A stretch of 64,000 nt of DNA from OLB11 sp041392835 (GCA_041392835.1 JAWKLF010000005.1:94724-158723), one strand, 5' to 3'. Shown: positions 26,684 to 36,933, counted from the first letter of the stretch. Notes: generated by a model from the letters alone, not told the origin. Program-made: numbers and translations.

Positions 26684-27949
26684 TTATTTTACGTTTTGCA
26701 ATATCTCATAAAAGCGATACACATCTTCAAAGCTATTGTATAAAGGTACTGGAGCTATACGAATCACATTGGGTTTACGCCAGTCGGCTATTACACCGCA
26801 TTTTGTAAGTGTATCAAATACGATTTTACCTTTTGATTTAAATAGAAGAGATAATTGACATCCTCTTTCTAATGGATTTGTTGGCGTTATGATTTCAAAT
26901 TTTAAGTGCTTGATTTGTGATAATAAAAGCTCCGTGTAGGAAGTAAGCAGCATACTTTTTTCAACAAGATCGCTCATGTGTACCTGATCAAAAATATCTA
27001 AAGAAGCTCTAAGCGATGCCATATTAAATACTTGTGCATTGCTCATTTGCCAAGAGCCTGCATTCTTCATGGGTTTAAAACCTTTTTTCATATCAAAACG
27101 TGTTTTCTCATCGTAGCCCCACCAGCCAGCCAGCCTAAATGTTTTTGGATTCTTTATATGTTTTTCATGTATATAAAAACCACCCACAGCGCCTGGTCCT
27201 GCATTCAAGTATTTATAAGAACACCAACAAGCAAAGTCTACTTGCCAATCATGTAAATGAAGCGATTTGTTGCCAACAGCATGAGCCAAATCGAAACCCA
27301 CAAGCGCTCCAGCTTTATGCCCAAGTTCTGTAATCTTTTTCAAATCAAAATACTGACCGGTATAATAATTGACTCCTCCAAAAAGTATAAGTGCCGTTTG
27401 TTTGCCATGTTTTTTTATTGTGTTTTCTATGTCTTCAAAATCAATAGTGTGCTTTCCTTTTTTGGGTGCCACTTCTATGATGGCTTTTTCGGGATTTAGC
27501 CCGTGTAGCCTAACTTGAGATTCAATGGCATACATGTCAGACGGAAAAGCACCGGCTTCCATAATGATTTTAAAACGCTGCTTATTGGGTTTATAAAAAG
27601 ACAACATTTGTAAGTGCATATTAACCGTCAGTGTGTTCATAGCAACCACTTCTTGACTTTTGGCACCAACCAATTTAGCAAGAGATTCCGTAAAAAAAGA
27701 GTGATACGCAAACCAAGGCCTTTTGGCATGAAAATGGCCTTCTACTCCATATGATGCCCAATCGTTTAATTCTTGTAAAACGTATTCTTTGGCCTTTTGG
27801 GGTTGTAGTCCTAGCGAATTACCACAGAAATAAATAGCATCTTTTCCTTTGTATTTTGGAAATAAAAATTGTTTTCTATAGACATTTAATTTATCTGCAT
27901 CGTCCATTTCGCGGGCATATTGCATAGTCAATTTGTACGTGTTGTTCAT
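26684..27949 (-). CDS. kynU: Kynureninase
   Basis: A 421-residue PLP enzyme that cleaves kynurenine (or 3-hydroxykynurenine) to anthranilate (or 3-hydroxyanthranilate) and alanine. Landmarks: IYFCGNSLGLQP near residue 40, GVEGHFHAKRPWF, FDLAHAVGN (PLP-binding Asp), and CWCSYKYLNAGPG with the Schiff-base Lys246. GWWGYDEKTRFDMKKGF and NVIRIAPVPLYNSFEDVYRF are also typical. Length agrees with the family. No other kynurenine-pathway genes are adjacent; Hpd at 43890 shows parallel Tyr catabolism. The stop is coupled to the FkbM-like gene, and TACATTTG lies 26 bp upstream. Confidence 0.95.
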   Translation of the reverse strand: MNNTYKLTMQYAREMDDADKLNVYRKQFLFPKYKGKDAIYFCGNSLGLQPQKAKEYVLQELNDWASYGVEGHFHAKRPWFAYHSFFTESLAKLVGAKSQEVVAMNTLTVNMHLQMLSFYKPNKQRFKIIMEAGAFPSDMYAIESQVRLHGLNPEKAIIEVAPKKGKHTIDFEDIENTIKKHGKQTALILFGGVNYYTGQYFDLKKITELGHKAGALVGFDLAHAVGNKSLHLHDWQVDFACWCSYKYLNAGPGAVGGFYIHEKHIKNPKTFRLAGWWGYDEKTRFDMKKGFKPMKNAGSWQMSNAQVFNMASLRASLDIFDQVHMSDLVEKSMLLTSYTELLLSQIKHLKFEIITPTNPLERGCQLSLLFKSKGKIVFDTLTKCGVIADWRKPNVIRIAPVPLYNSFEDVYRFYEILQNVK

Positions 27950-27974
27950 GTCAAAAATTGGGTATTAGGATAAG

Positions 27975-27982
27975 CAAATGTA
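27975..27982 (-). promoter_or_regulatory. Bacteroidota -7 promoter element of kynU (TACATTTG)
   Basis: A full TAnnTTTG match on the minus strand, 26 bp before the kynU ATG at 27949. Confidence 0.5.
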
Positions 27983-28138
27983 TATAATATGAGTATTTTT
28001 ACTCTATTTTATTCACGCATATATCAAAAACAGGCGATTAATATAAGTGATGTATGTTTTTTACCCCTTTCAGGGTTTCTATTGCATTACTTGGGATTAA
28101 CAGACTTTGAATAAAGAAATTTGTACTTTTATAAGCTC

Positions 28139-28660
28139 ATGATTTTTACTAAGTTTCACAAAGCGTTTCCCTTACTATTTTTTACTTTTTTATTGCTAAG
28201 CATGTTTGTATATGCCAAAAAGAGAAAACTATCTGTACAGCTTAATACCTATAACATAAAACCTTATTGCAATGGTGTAGCTCCAAGTACAAAAGAAGAT
28301 AGCGCTGCTCAAAAAAAGAATATAGATAGAAATCGGGTGTACTTTGTATTAAAGAAAGGGGACTATAGAAAAAATGTGGAACGTATTAGTAGCAATAAAA
28401 ATGGAGTAGCATATATTTTTCTTTCTGAAGGAATTTATGAATTTTGGACACCACAAAAAATGGAGTCCTTTGCTGTTTTTTTAATAAATCAACACGCTGA
28501 TGTAGATACCCAGTGTTTAAAAAAAATGTACAATACACCCGATGCAACAGTTAATGTGCACAAGCGGAGGCTTGTTTATGAAATTATATACAAAGAATAT
28601 TGCGAATGGAATTTGCCTTGTCGTTTACAAGAAAATTTACCACCACCCAGTATGCATTAG
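28139..28660 (+). CDS. Small exported or membrane-anchored protein of unknown function
   Basis: The ATG at 28139 gives 173 residues with an N-terminal hydrophobic segment (FPLLFFTFLLLSMFVYA, about 9-26), then a basic hydrophilic domain including KRKLSVQLNTYNIKPYCNG, VYFVLKKGDYRKNVERI and a Cys-containing end (EYCEWNLPCRLQ). A TTG six codons upstream is an alternative start. There is no lipobox. The C-terminal region looks like a small beta-rich domain of the kind that follows 'SEGIYEFW', but I cannot name a family. Its stop overlaps the MarR gene stop by four bases (tail to tail). Confidence 0.6.
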   Translation: MIFTKFHKAFPLLFFTFLLLSMFVYAKKRKLSVQLNTYNIKPYCNGVAPSTKEDSAAQKKNIDRNRVYFVLKKGDYRKNVERISSNKNGVAYIFLSEGIYEFWTPQKMESFAVFLINQHADVDTQCLKKMYNTPDATVNVHKRRLVYEIIYKEYCEWNLPCRLQENLPPPSMH

Positions 28661-29121
28661 CAATTTTCTAAAGCGCTATCTATTAGGAGGTTGAGTTGTT
28701 CTATTTCGGTATTAGAAAATGAATTTAGAATTTCTACATGTTTTTGTACGAGAGGCTCTATTTCTGAAATCAAATCCAATGCTTTGTCTGTAATGATTAC
28801 ATTGATATAACGTTTGTCTGTCAGATTAAACTCTTTAATAATCCATCCATTTCGTTGCATTCTATCAAGCATTCTGGATACATCACTTTGTTTGTCTATC
28901 ATGCGCTCCTTGATTGTTAGAATATTGCACGTGTTAGGTAGTTGTCCTTTAATAATTTTTAGGGTATTAAATTGTTGAAATGTTAGATTGTATTTTTTGA
29001 AAAATGCTTGCATCTGAGACTCCACTTGCTTAGCCAAAACAATTAATCCCAATGATGCTTTTGTGTAGCTGTTGCCTATGGGTTTGCTTTGTCTAAGAAT
29101 TCGTTCTAAGTTATTATTCAT
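28657..29121 (-). CDS. MarR-family transcriptional regulator
   Basis: A 154-residue winged-helix regulator. The recognition-helix region is KERMIDKQSDVSRMLDRMQR (about 72-91), followed by the wing NGWIIKEFNLTDKRYINVII and the usual TDKALDLISEIEP linker. Flanking N- and C-terminal helices would form the dimer interface. Family members bind palindromic operators and often respond to phenolic compounds or oxidants. It lies 15 bp downstream of the SNF2 helicase gene on the same strand, so it is probably the second gene of that operon; its targets are unknown. Confidence 0.88.
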   Translation of the reverse strand: MNNNLERILRQSKPIGNSYTKASLGLIVLAKQVESQMQAFFKKYNLTFQQFNTLKIIKGQLPNTCNILTIKERMIDKQSDVSRMLDRMQRNGWIIKEFNLTDKRYINVIITDKALDLISEIEPLVQKHVEILNSFSNTEIEQLNLLIDSALENC

Positions 29122-29136
29122 TGAAAGAAGGTTTTG

Positions 29137-32100
29137 TTAGCTAAATAAATAATTAATATCATCTTTACTTAATTGCTTAATCAGGTGTTGATCTTCTGCA
29201 ATAATATCTTTTACCAATGCATTTTTTCGCTCTTTGAGCAACATGATTTTTTCTTCTACGGTGTCTTTACATATCATACGATAGGCAAAAATATTTTTTG
29301 TTTGTCCTATACGATGTGTTCTGTCTATAGCTTGCTGTTCTACTGCCGGATTCCACCAAGGGTCTACTATATATACATAGTCGGCTGCTGTTAAATTAAG
29401 ACCCATACCGCCCGCTTTAAGCGATATTAAGAATACTCGGCAATCGTCATTTTTTTGAAAATCGTTGATGGCTTGTTCACGTTGTTGAGCGGTGTAGCTT
29501 CCGTCAAAATATTGATGTTTTATGCCTTTGTCGTTAAATTCTTTTCTGATAAGGCTAAGCATGCCAATGAATTGCGAAAAGACCAAAGCTTTGTGATTGC
29601 CCATGTTGTCTTCAATTTCTCTTACAAGTTCTTGTAGTTTTATGCTATGGTTTTCGTATGTTGTATCGTCTTTGAGTATAGCTGGAGAGTCACATATTTG
29701 TCTTAGTTTCATAAGCCCTTGTAAAATTGTAAACTGCGATTTGTTGATTCCTACGCTGTCAATCGTATGCATGATGCGGTCATAGTAAAGGCTACGGTGA
29801 TGCTCGTATATTTTCCGTTGCTCTTCTTCCATAGAACAGTACAATACAATTTCTGTTTTGTCTGGCAAATCTTTGGCTACTTGTTCTTTTGTTCTTCTCA
29901 ACAAAAAAGGAAAGACTAATTTTTTCAAATGTTCTTTGCTATCTACATCTTGAAATTTATCAATTGGTTTTGCAAAGTGTTCTTTAAAAAATTCTTTACT
30001 TCCTAAAAGACCTGGGTTTAAAAAATTCATTTGAGAAAATAAATCAAATGTATTGTTTTGCATAGGAGTGCCACTCAAGGCAAATTTGTTTTTAGCAGTA
30101 ATACTTTGGCAGGCTTTTGCTATTTTACTTGTCGGGTTTTTTATAGTTTGAGATTCATCTAAAAAGATAAAATCAATTTCATTTTTATTTAATAAATCAA
30201 TATCGCTACGCAAAATACCATAAGTGGTAAGTACTATATTAAAATTGCTAAGTTCTTTGGGTTGAAGAGTTCGAGCTGAGCCATGATGTATGATATAGCT
30301 AAGGTCTGGAGTAAATTTTAATATCTCATTTTCCCAATTAAAGAGTAGTGTGGTTGGACATACTACTAATGCATGTAGGTTTTCATTTTTTTCATAATAG
30401 TTCAATAAAAAGGTAAGTGCTTGAATGGTTTTCCCAAGACCCATATCGTCTGCCAATAAGCCTCCCCATTGAATTTGGTGCAGATAAGATAGCCATTGAA
30501 AACCTTTTAATTGATAAGGTCTTAGGGTTGCTTTTAAACCTTTGGGTGCTTCAGTATCAAGCACATCTTCAATTGAATTGCTTAATAGGAATTGTTTTTT
30601 TACTTCAAGTTCGTCTTTGATTTCTTGTTCTTGAATATATTCTTCAATTTCGTTGATGGCTGTAAAATGAAATTTTGATAGACTCAATTTATTGCCTTTT
30701 ACTTGACTCATTTTATATAAAAGAGAAAACTTCTTAATCCATTCTTCTGGTAAAAGACCAAGAGAGCCGTCATCCAAACGTATATAATTTTCTTTTGCTA
30801 AGATGGCTTTGCGAATTTCGTTGCTATCTACTTTTTGATTATCAAATGCAAGACTTATATCTAAATCAAACCAATCAATATTGGAGCTAATGTGAACATT
30901 TGTTGTTGGTTTTGATTTTTTTACTCTAAAGTTTTTTAGTCCTTCATAGCCATAGAGAGGTATTTTTTGCTCTTTGATAAGATCAAAAAAATTAAATATC
31001 CAATTAGAAGCAAAAGCATATTTTACATGAAGTGCAAAATGATTTTCGGAAGAGGGCTTCATCAGTTTTTCATGCAATGATTGGAACCATTGTATATGAC
31101 TTTCTTCTGCTATTTTGTCGCGTTCTAAATAAAGTAATTTTTCATTTTGTTGAATACTAATATGCGTTTCATCATTATATTCTATTTGATGACCTTCATA
31201 CTCAAACAAAGGTTTAAATATGATAAAAGAGCCTTGCTCGCTCAGTGCAATAGAAAATAGGGGAGGGCTTGCTTTTGTGTGTTCTACTAGTTCTTTGTCA
31301 AATTCAAAATCATAAATAGTAGAATAGGGTATGATTTGGTTTTGTAAAAAAACTTGCCATTCAGAAGTAGCAATTTCTTTTTCTCTTGATAATTGTGCAA
31401 TGACTGTAGCATCTTTGGCTTTGTGTGTAAGCAATAGTTTATTTTCAAAAAGGTATAGCAATGAACTCTCAATACGGTTGTCTTCTATTGTTCTTTTTTC
31501 ATCATCAAATTGAAATGAAGTTTGAATTGTTATTCCATTTTTGTTTTTTTGTACTTGAAAAGTTGGATACAAGTTGTGATGAAGATACTGAACTGGAATC
31601 AATTCTTTTATCTTAAACCCTTTGCCCTTTGGGAGTAAGTATATTGGATTGTTTTTATGCAATGCATTGAATAAGCTCAATAATTTTGGATGTAGATATT
31701 CTAATATTAGTTTTTTAGTGTCGTGTTGGTTGTATTCATCTTGGGTAGGCACTATATTTTCCCATATAGAGCCAAAAGGCGAATTTTTAGTAATAAATTT
31801 TTCCAATTCAGGTTTTTGAACCTTACGTACTTGCGATAAAATTTCACGATCCTCTTTAGTATACTTTTCAAGAGGTATATACTTGCTTGTGTCTAACGAA
31901 GTAATAGCCCCAGCAAATAATGATTCATTGATACCTAACTCGCCTTCGATAACTTCAAATGAAAAATTTGGAAATTTTTGTTCATTCAAATTTATCACTA
32001 GTCCTATATGCTTAGCATAATTTTCTTTGGATATGGCAGGGCTGCTATGGCTTGTATATTTTTCCTGAAGTGTAGTATTTACTTTTTTTATGTTTTTGTC

Positions 32101-32859
32101 TAAGACTTTTAAAAACGGTTTTTCATTTTGATAATAAAATTCAAATTTGCCAGTCAAATCGTCGTCCATGCTATATCCATAGAGGCCTAATAATTTGTTT
32201 TTTTGTGTATTCCAATTTCGTATTGAATCAAAATAATTTTCGCCATAGGCATTTAAGAGTTGAAGAAAAACGCCAGTTTTATGTTTGCACAAAGGATGCT
32301 CAGACTCACTACAATTGCATGATGTATCAAAGGTTTTATCATCATTTCGTTTTAAGATTATCTGAAACTGCTCGTTGGCAATAGTAAAGGTAGATTCTAC
32401 TTTTTCATTTTCGGCCTTGTTGATGCTGACTTTGTGTTGTTTGATGAGTTGTTGAGATTCTTCAAATTGTTTATTGGAAGAATAAAGTCTAAGCAATTTT
32501 AAATCTATGTTTTGCATGCGAACAGTAGTATGCATTTGATTAAAATGCACATTGCTTTCTTCTAATTTTTGATTGATATATAAATCATTTAGATAAAATA
32601 AAGCTGCTGCTTCATGTCTACATATTTCGCCCATATTATAGGGGCATTGGCATCGAGCATTGATATGCTCGTCTAGGTATTTAGAAATGCTAACATTGTA
32701 TTGATTATAATATTGATCATTCTTAACTCTAAAGTGAAGTTGTCCACTGAGTTCGTCTTTTTTTACAAGTTTGACGCCATCGGTTAAAAAAATTTTCTTA
32801 CCTCTTCGAATCACTTCGTCGGTAGCAAAATTGTAAATATGTTTAATAATGTGAGACAA
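29137..32859 (-). CDS. SNF2-family helicase with N-terminal SWIM zinc finger
   Basis: A 1240-residue DNA-dependent ATPase. A SWIM zinc finger sits near the N terminus (C70-x-C72...C80-x-H82, in RCQCPYNMGEICRHEAA), and a second similar motif occurs near residue 180 (CNCSESEHPLCKHKTGV). After a long middle region, the SNF2 core starts near residue 770 (LRPYQLKGFQWLSYLHQ), with Walker A ADDMGLGKTIQ, motif II FLDESQTIKN, LSGTPMQNNTFDLFSQ, and the C-terminal helicase motifs VFLISLKAGGMGLNLTAADY and DRTHRIGQTKNIFAYRMI. Bacterial members translocate on duplex DNA; repair or transcription-linked roles are known in part only. A MarR gene follows. Confidence 0.93.
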   Translation of the reverse strand: MSHIIKHIYNFATDEVIRRGKKIFLTDGVKLVKKDELSGQLHFRVKNDQYYNQYNVSISKYLDEHINARCQCPYNMGEICRHEAAALFYLNDLYINQKLEESNVHFNQMHTTVRMQNIDLKLLRLYSSNKQFEESQQLIKQHKVSINKAENEKVESTFTIANEQFQIILKRNDDKTFDTSCNCSESEHPLCKHKTGVFLQLLNAYGENYFDSIRNWNTQKNKLLGLYGYSMDDDLTGKFEFYYQNEKPFLKVLDKNIKKVNTTLQEKYTSHSSPAISKENYAKHIGLVINLNEQKFPNFSFEVIEGELGINESLFAGAITSLDTSKYIPLEKYTKEDREILSQVRKVQKPELEKFITKNSPFGSIWENIVPTQDEYNQHDTKKLILEYLHPKLLSLFNALHKNNPIYLLPKGKGFKIKELIPVQYLHHNLYPTFQVQKNKNGITIQTSFQFDDEKRTIEDNRIESSLLYLFENKLLLTHKAKDATVIAQLSREKEIATSEWQVFLQNQIIPYSTIYDFEFDKELVEHTKASPPLFSIALSEQGSFIIFKPLFEYEGHQIEYNDETHISIQQNEKLLYLERDKIAEESHIQWFQSLHEKLMKPSSENHFALHVKYAFASNWIFNFFDLIKEQKIPLYGYEGLKNFRVKKSKPTTNVHISSNIDWFDLDISLAFDNQKVDSNEIRKAILAKENYIRLDDGSLGLLPEEWIKKFSLLYKMSQVKGNKLSLSKFHFTAINEIEEYIQEQEIKDELEVKKQFLLSNSIEDVLDTEAPKGLKATLRPYQLKGFQWLSYLHQIQWGGLLADDMGLGKTIQALTFLLNYYEKNENLHALVVCPTTLLFNWENEILKFTPDLSYIIHHGSARTLQPKELSNFNIVLTTYGILRSDIDLLNKNEIDFIFLDESQTIKNPTSKIAKACQSITAKNKFALSGTPMQNNTFDLFSQMNFLNPGLLGSKEFFKEHFAKPIDKFQDVDSKEHLKKLVFPFLLRRTKEQVAKDLPDKTEIVLYCSMEEEQRKIYEHHRSLYYDRIMHTIDSVGINKSQFTILQGLMKLRQICDSPAILKDDTTYENHSIKLQELVREIEDNMGNHKALVFSQFIGMLSLIRKEFNDKGIKHQYFDGSYTAQQREQAINDFQKNDDCRVFLISLKAGGMGLNLTAADYVYIVDPWWNPAVEQQAIDRTHRIGQTKNIFAYRMICKDTVEEKIMLLKERKNALVKDIIAEDQHLIKQLSKDDINYLFS

Positions 32860-32925
32860 ATTTCGTGTGTTTTTTTCAGATTAGGTTAATCTGCGAATGT
32901 AAGAAATTTGTTTAGAAAAAGTTGC

Positions 32926-34374
32926 CTAGTGTTTGTTATTTTTAAGCTTCAAAGCCTTGGTATGGTATATGATAATGAGTGCAGTACTCATAAGATAGAG
33001 CGAACCTAATTTTTCAGTTTCGACAAGTTCACTAAAAAAATTATTGATAAAAAAAACAGCCATAACACAAGTTGCTATTGCTACTATAATTTTTTCACGA
33101 CGCTCTGATAAAATATAAAAAGTATGTTGAGCATAAAAGAAAAAAAGCCATATAAAGATGGCATAACCTAGCATAGCCGGAAACCCCTGTTCAACTAATA
33201 AGTATAAAAAATAATTGTGTGTAGTTGAGCGTTCTTCGTTTCTACTAACCCAAGTTTTAAACGATTTTACGGTATATGATTTATAGTAATCATAAAAATT
33301 GTTGGGACCAACACCCAAAAGAGGGCGGTCTTGCCACATATGCAAAGCAGCTATCCAACGATAATAGCGTTCAGCACTCGATATATCAGTGCCTCTTATA
33401 GTTGCTAAAATATGATCTTCTAAGGTTTCGTGCATTTTGGTTTTTTCAAAATCGGGTTTCAAACTTAAGTATCGATTATTAGTGTGCAACCAAAAAATAG
33501 CCAACATAAGTAGTGCATAAAAACCAGTCATAAACCAATGGGCTAATTTTAGTCTTAGTAATACATACATAAAGCCACCAAACAGTAGTGCAGCCCAGGC
33601 CCCTCGGGAATATGAAAAATAAACAGCAACTAAAACTAATGCACTAAGCCCTATCGAAAATAGCCATTGAAAACTCCATCGTTTGCTAAGCCATATAGAT
33701 AAGAGAGCTATAGGTGCAAGGCAAGAAACATAGGAGCCATACAATACATGATTGAGAAAAAAAGGCTGTAGTGGCCCGTGGTTTTTTTCGAACGAAAAAC
33801 CAAGCAAACTATGTCTATAAGTAACTATCAGTATAATAAAAAATGACACTACTAATAAGCATTGAATTATGCGTGTCAAAAAATGTTTATCTTGAAAAAA
33901 GTAAAATGGCAATACTAAAAAGGGAATAAGAAACCAAACTCGTTTTAGTGTGTATTTGAATGAAAGCCCAACTTGTTCTGAAAAAATGGTAGAAAGTAAA
34001 GTCCATACAAAACATATAGCTAAAACAATAGTAAGTGGATGTTTAAGATACGGAAAAATGTATTTATTATTTTCTCGATTAAGCATCCAAAAAAAAGGAA
34101 ACAAGGCAGTAAGAAAAAGCATTAAACCTTCATCGGGCATTTCAATATTGAGTGCTCCCAATTCGCCTATGCGAGATGTGAAAGGTATTGATACTATCAT
34201 TAAAAAAAAGCCTAATCGAAAATCGCTAACTAAAAAAGCGCCAACGATAGCAATAAAGGGTAAGGCTACCAGAATAATTTGTTCAAAGTAAATACCCGAC
34301 ACAAAGCAGAGTATACTGGCTATGGCTATAGCCCAATATTTTTTTAAATCTGTATTCAATACGCTATGCATCAT
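32926..34374 (-). CDS. O-antigen ligase/polymerase-like membrane protein
   Basis: A 482-residue protein with about twelve hydrophobic segments. The conserved periplasmic-loop region is visible: YFSYSRGAWAALLFGG in a membrane segment, then ERYYRWIAALHMWQDRPLLG and VGPNNFYDYYKSY, with STTHNYFLYLLVEQGFPAML following. This is the Wzy_C pattern of O-antigen ligases (WaaL) and polymerases (Wzy); which of the two cannot be decided from sequence. The ATG overlaps the stop of the upstream Wzz-like gene (ATGA), so it is translated from the same polysaccharide operon. Confidence 0.85.
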   Translation of the reverse strand: MMHSVLNTDLKKYWAIAIASILCFVSGIYFEQIILVALPFIAIVGAFLVSDFRLGFFLMIVSIPFTSRIGELGALNIEMPDEGLMLFLTALFPFFWMLNRENNKYIFPYLKHPLTIVLAICFVWTLLSTIFSEQVGLSFKYTLKRVWFLIPFLVLPFYFFQDKHFLTRIIQCLLVVSFFIILIVTYRHSLLGFSFEKNHGPLQPFFLNHVLYGSYVSCLAPIALLSIWLSKRWSFQWLFSIGLSALVLVAVYFSYSRGAWAALLFGGFMYVLLRLKLAHWFMTGFYALLMLAIFWLHTNNRYLSLKPDFEKTKMHETLEDHILATIRGTDISSAERYYRWIAALHMWQDRPLLGVGPNNFYDYYKSYTVKSFKTWVSRNEERSTTHNYFLYLLVEQGFPAMLGYAIFIWLFFFYAQHTFYILSERREKIIVAIATCVMAVFFINNFFSELVETEKLGSLYLMSTALIIIYHTKALKLKNNKH

Positions 34375-35338
34375 GCAGCGCTAAACTTTTTAAATATTGC
34401 TAATAAGTTTACTATTAGTATGCTAAGAAATAAAGAAAGAACAAAAGTGCCTACAACTATCAATGTTCGAAATGGCCACACTTTGGCTCCCATAGGCGGA
34501 GCCCATTGCACTATGTGTATATAAGGCAATTGATCATTGGCTACTGTTTTATATTCATTCATTATAGTACCATATTTAGTATGATCTATAACCATTTGGT
34601 CTTTCGTATCTTCAAGCAATTGAATTTTTCTAATCCTTCGGCATATAGCGCATTGTGTGAGCTACTTGCCTGTATGATTAAATTTTTTCTACTTGGACTC
34701 ACAATATCATAAACGCCATATTGTTTTCGGAGTGTTACTAATGAGTCTGTATAAACACTAATATGCTGCCTCAATGAATCTCTTTTAGTTTCTATCATGC
34801 CAACAATTTTAGAGTTGATGTTGGTATAGATATTTCGCAAAACATCATTGATTCTATTCATAGCCTCGTTAGTTACTTTGGCTGTAAGCATTTTATCTTC
34901 ATCTGTAAACATAACTTCCAAATGGTCAAAACCGGTACGATTTACTTTGTAGTTTTTCAAAAAGCGCTTATAAATTTTTTCGCCAGCTTTGGGTTTGCTT
35001 GTATCTATATCATAGTGTTTTGCTAATTCAAATTTTTTGATAAGATGTTCGGTTACATCCGAAGTCATAGCCACGATATACGTTTTGTCAACCTCATTAT
35101 CATCTCCCATAAAGTCGAGCCATTGTTGATTTTCGGGACGCATAAGGTTGGCGCGGCTTCGCATTGCAGTGGAAGAGGGGTAGAAAGCTCCATAGGATTG
35201 ATATTTATTGGGTATTAATAACAAGACGATGGCGGTCAGTATTGTAGTCAGTACAGAAAAAATTATGATCTGTTTTTTCCATTTTTTGGCTACTTGAAGA
35301 GCGTCCAGAAGATTGTATTTAAAGGTATAGTTTTCCAT
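34371..35338 (-). CDS. Wzz-like polysaccharide chain-length protein, one frameshift
   Basis: Two overlapping frames make one Wzz/PCP protein of about 322 residues. Frame one starts MENYTFKYNLLDALQVAKKW with a transmembrane segment (IIIFSVLTTILTAIVLLLI, about 24-42) and a long periplasmic coiled region, ending LYAEGLEKF. The other frame continues QLLEDTKDQMVIDHTKYGTI and the second transmembrane segment (TLIVVGTFVLSLFLSILIV) after the PPMGAKVWPFRT motif typical of PCP proteins. The break is at a run of five A on the coding strand (34625..34629); one extra A restores the frame. Probably a sequencing indel or a recent mutation. It sets the length of surface polysaccharide made with the neighbouring ligase/polymerase. 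Confidence 0.82.
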
Positions 35339-35358
35339 GCATTGAAAATAAATAGTGG

Positions 35359-35366
35359 CAAATATA
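35359..35366 (-). promoter_or_regulatory. Bacteroidota -7 promoter element of the wzz-like operon (TATATTTG)
   Basis: A full TAnnTTTG match on the minus strand, 21 bp before the ATG at 35338. Confidence 0.5.
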
Positions 35367-35441
35367 CTTAGGTATTAGCTTTTAATAGTTAAACATAACG
35401 AATAGACAATAAATATATTGCTTTCCTATTTTTGAATATAC

Positions 35442-36887
35442 TCATTTTTTAAAGTTGACAAAAGCAAACAAGTCATTTTTGTCCCAAAACTTCATTAAAA
35501 GCACTGCTATAAAGAAGATGATACTATTTGCAATGATAGAATAGAGTAGTGGAATCTGTAAAAAGTGGTTTAAAAAATAATTTAGGATTAGAAACAATAT
35601 GAAGAAAAATAGTAATCGAGCGATTCTACTAATCAAAATTTGTAATCCATTTAATTTGAGATTAAAATAAATGTATAACAAGGCAGCTAACCATTCAACC
35701 ACAAAGGCTACCCATGCAGCACCTATTGCATGCCATTGAGGTATCCAAATAAAATTTAAAGTAATACTAACTAGGCTACAAAACAAGGCAATGTGTATTA
35801 ATTGTTTAATGTGTTGCGTTGCTGTTAGTAAGGTAGAATAAATGTGCATCAAACAAAAAGCAGGTAGTGTCAATATAACTATTTTATAAATCACAAACAG
35901 TTCATTAGGTGTGTTGATATAAAGTAATTGCATGATGTCTTTAGCATAAAACACGCTATGCGCACTTATAGCTAAAGCAAATGGTAACAAAATAAAGGAA
36001 CTTTGTTTGAGAATATTGGCTATCATTTTTTTCTCCATGGCCATACGTGAAAACATTGGCAACAAAACGCCGGCAAATAAAAATCCAAACATATTAAATA
36101 TGTCTAAGATGCGATATGCCTGCGCATAAATGCCATTTTGATAAGGAGAATCTATGCGTTCTAATAAGTAAGAATCGCTGCGCATATATGTAGCCATCAA
36201 AAAAATAAGTAGAGCGTAAGGGATAGTTTTTTTAGTAATACTTTTAATATCCTTCCATTTAATATTTTGAAAAGCAAAGGTACTATAGCGTTTATGTGTG
36301 ATAAATAAGGCAAATAAAATAGCTGTTAAATACCCAATACATTGTATATATACAAATAGTTGAATGGAAAAAAAAGAAGCATTTTTATAAAAAAATAAAA
36401 AATAACTGCATAAGATGATGACAATAATTTTATCAAAAACAGATAGAAAACTATCCAATTTAAAATGATGAAAAGCTGAGACATTACTTCGTAAATACTG
36501 TAAATATGAATTTAGGATTTGCAATAGACCTACAAAAAAAAGTAATAGAAAAGCCTGTTGATTATAATCGGATAGCCATGCTAATGCGATTAAGATGAGT
36601 AAATAAAAAATAGATAGCATAAACTTAATACTCAAAATATTGGAGTATAGCGAAGCTATTTTTTTTCTATCGTATGCTACTTCTCTATTGTTGAAATTGG
36701 TAATGCCCAAATCCAGTAAAATACTAAAAATAATACTCAAGCTAAGCAAGGCATTGTAAGTGCCATAATGTTCGGGACCCACTCGGTTTTGCACGGTTCT
36801 ATCTATCAATAATATCCAAATAGGTTTTACCAAAACATTGGCAAAAACCATAAATAATATATTTGATACAAAATATTTTTTTAGCAT
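35442..36887 (-). CDS. Wzx-like polysaccharide flippase
   Basis: A 481-residue integral membrane protein with about twelve to fourteen hydrophobic segments and the MOP-superfamily layout. The N-terminal part contains NRVGPEHYGTYNALLSLSII and DLGITNFNNREVAYDR, typical of oligosaccharide flippases. Later segments include YLLERIDSPYQNGIYAQAYR and GVLLPMFSRMAMEKK. It should move lipid-linked sugar repeat units across the inner membrane. It lies upstream of the wzz-like gene with a 103-bp gap, and is divergent from the glycosyltransferase at 36954. Confidence 0.88.
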   Translation of the reverse strand: MLKKYFVSNILFMVFANVLVKPIWILLIDRTVQNRVGPEHYGTYNALLSLSIIFSILLDLGITNFNNREVAYDRKKIASLYSNILSIKFMLSIFYLLILIALAWLSDYNQQAFLLLFFVGLLQILNSYLQYLRSNVSAFHHFKLDSFLSVFDKIIVIILCSYFLFFYKNASFFSIQLFVYIQCIGYLTAILFALFITHKRYSTFAFQNIKWKDIKSITKKTIPYALLIFLMATYMRSDSYLLERIDSPYQNGIYAQAYRILDIFNMFGFLFAGVLLPMFSRMAMEKKMIANILKQSSFILLPFALAISAHSVFYAKDIMQLLYINTPNELFVIYKIVILTLPAFCLMHIYSTLLTATQHIKQLIHIALFCSLVSITLNFIWIPQWHAIGAAWVAFVVEWLAALLYIYFNLKLNGLQILISRIARLLFFFILFLILNYFLNHFLQIPLLYSIIANSIIFFIAVLLMKFWDKNDLFAFVNFKK

Positions 36888-36933
36888 TAAAACCTTAAAC
36901 AGCGATAGAATGTAAATATAGTATCTCTTAGCT

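Noticed and set aside
32800..32820. TTCGAATC, resembling a tRNA T-arm
   Set aside because: It lies inside the SNF2 coding region and no acceptor stem or anticodon arm can be drawn around it.
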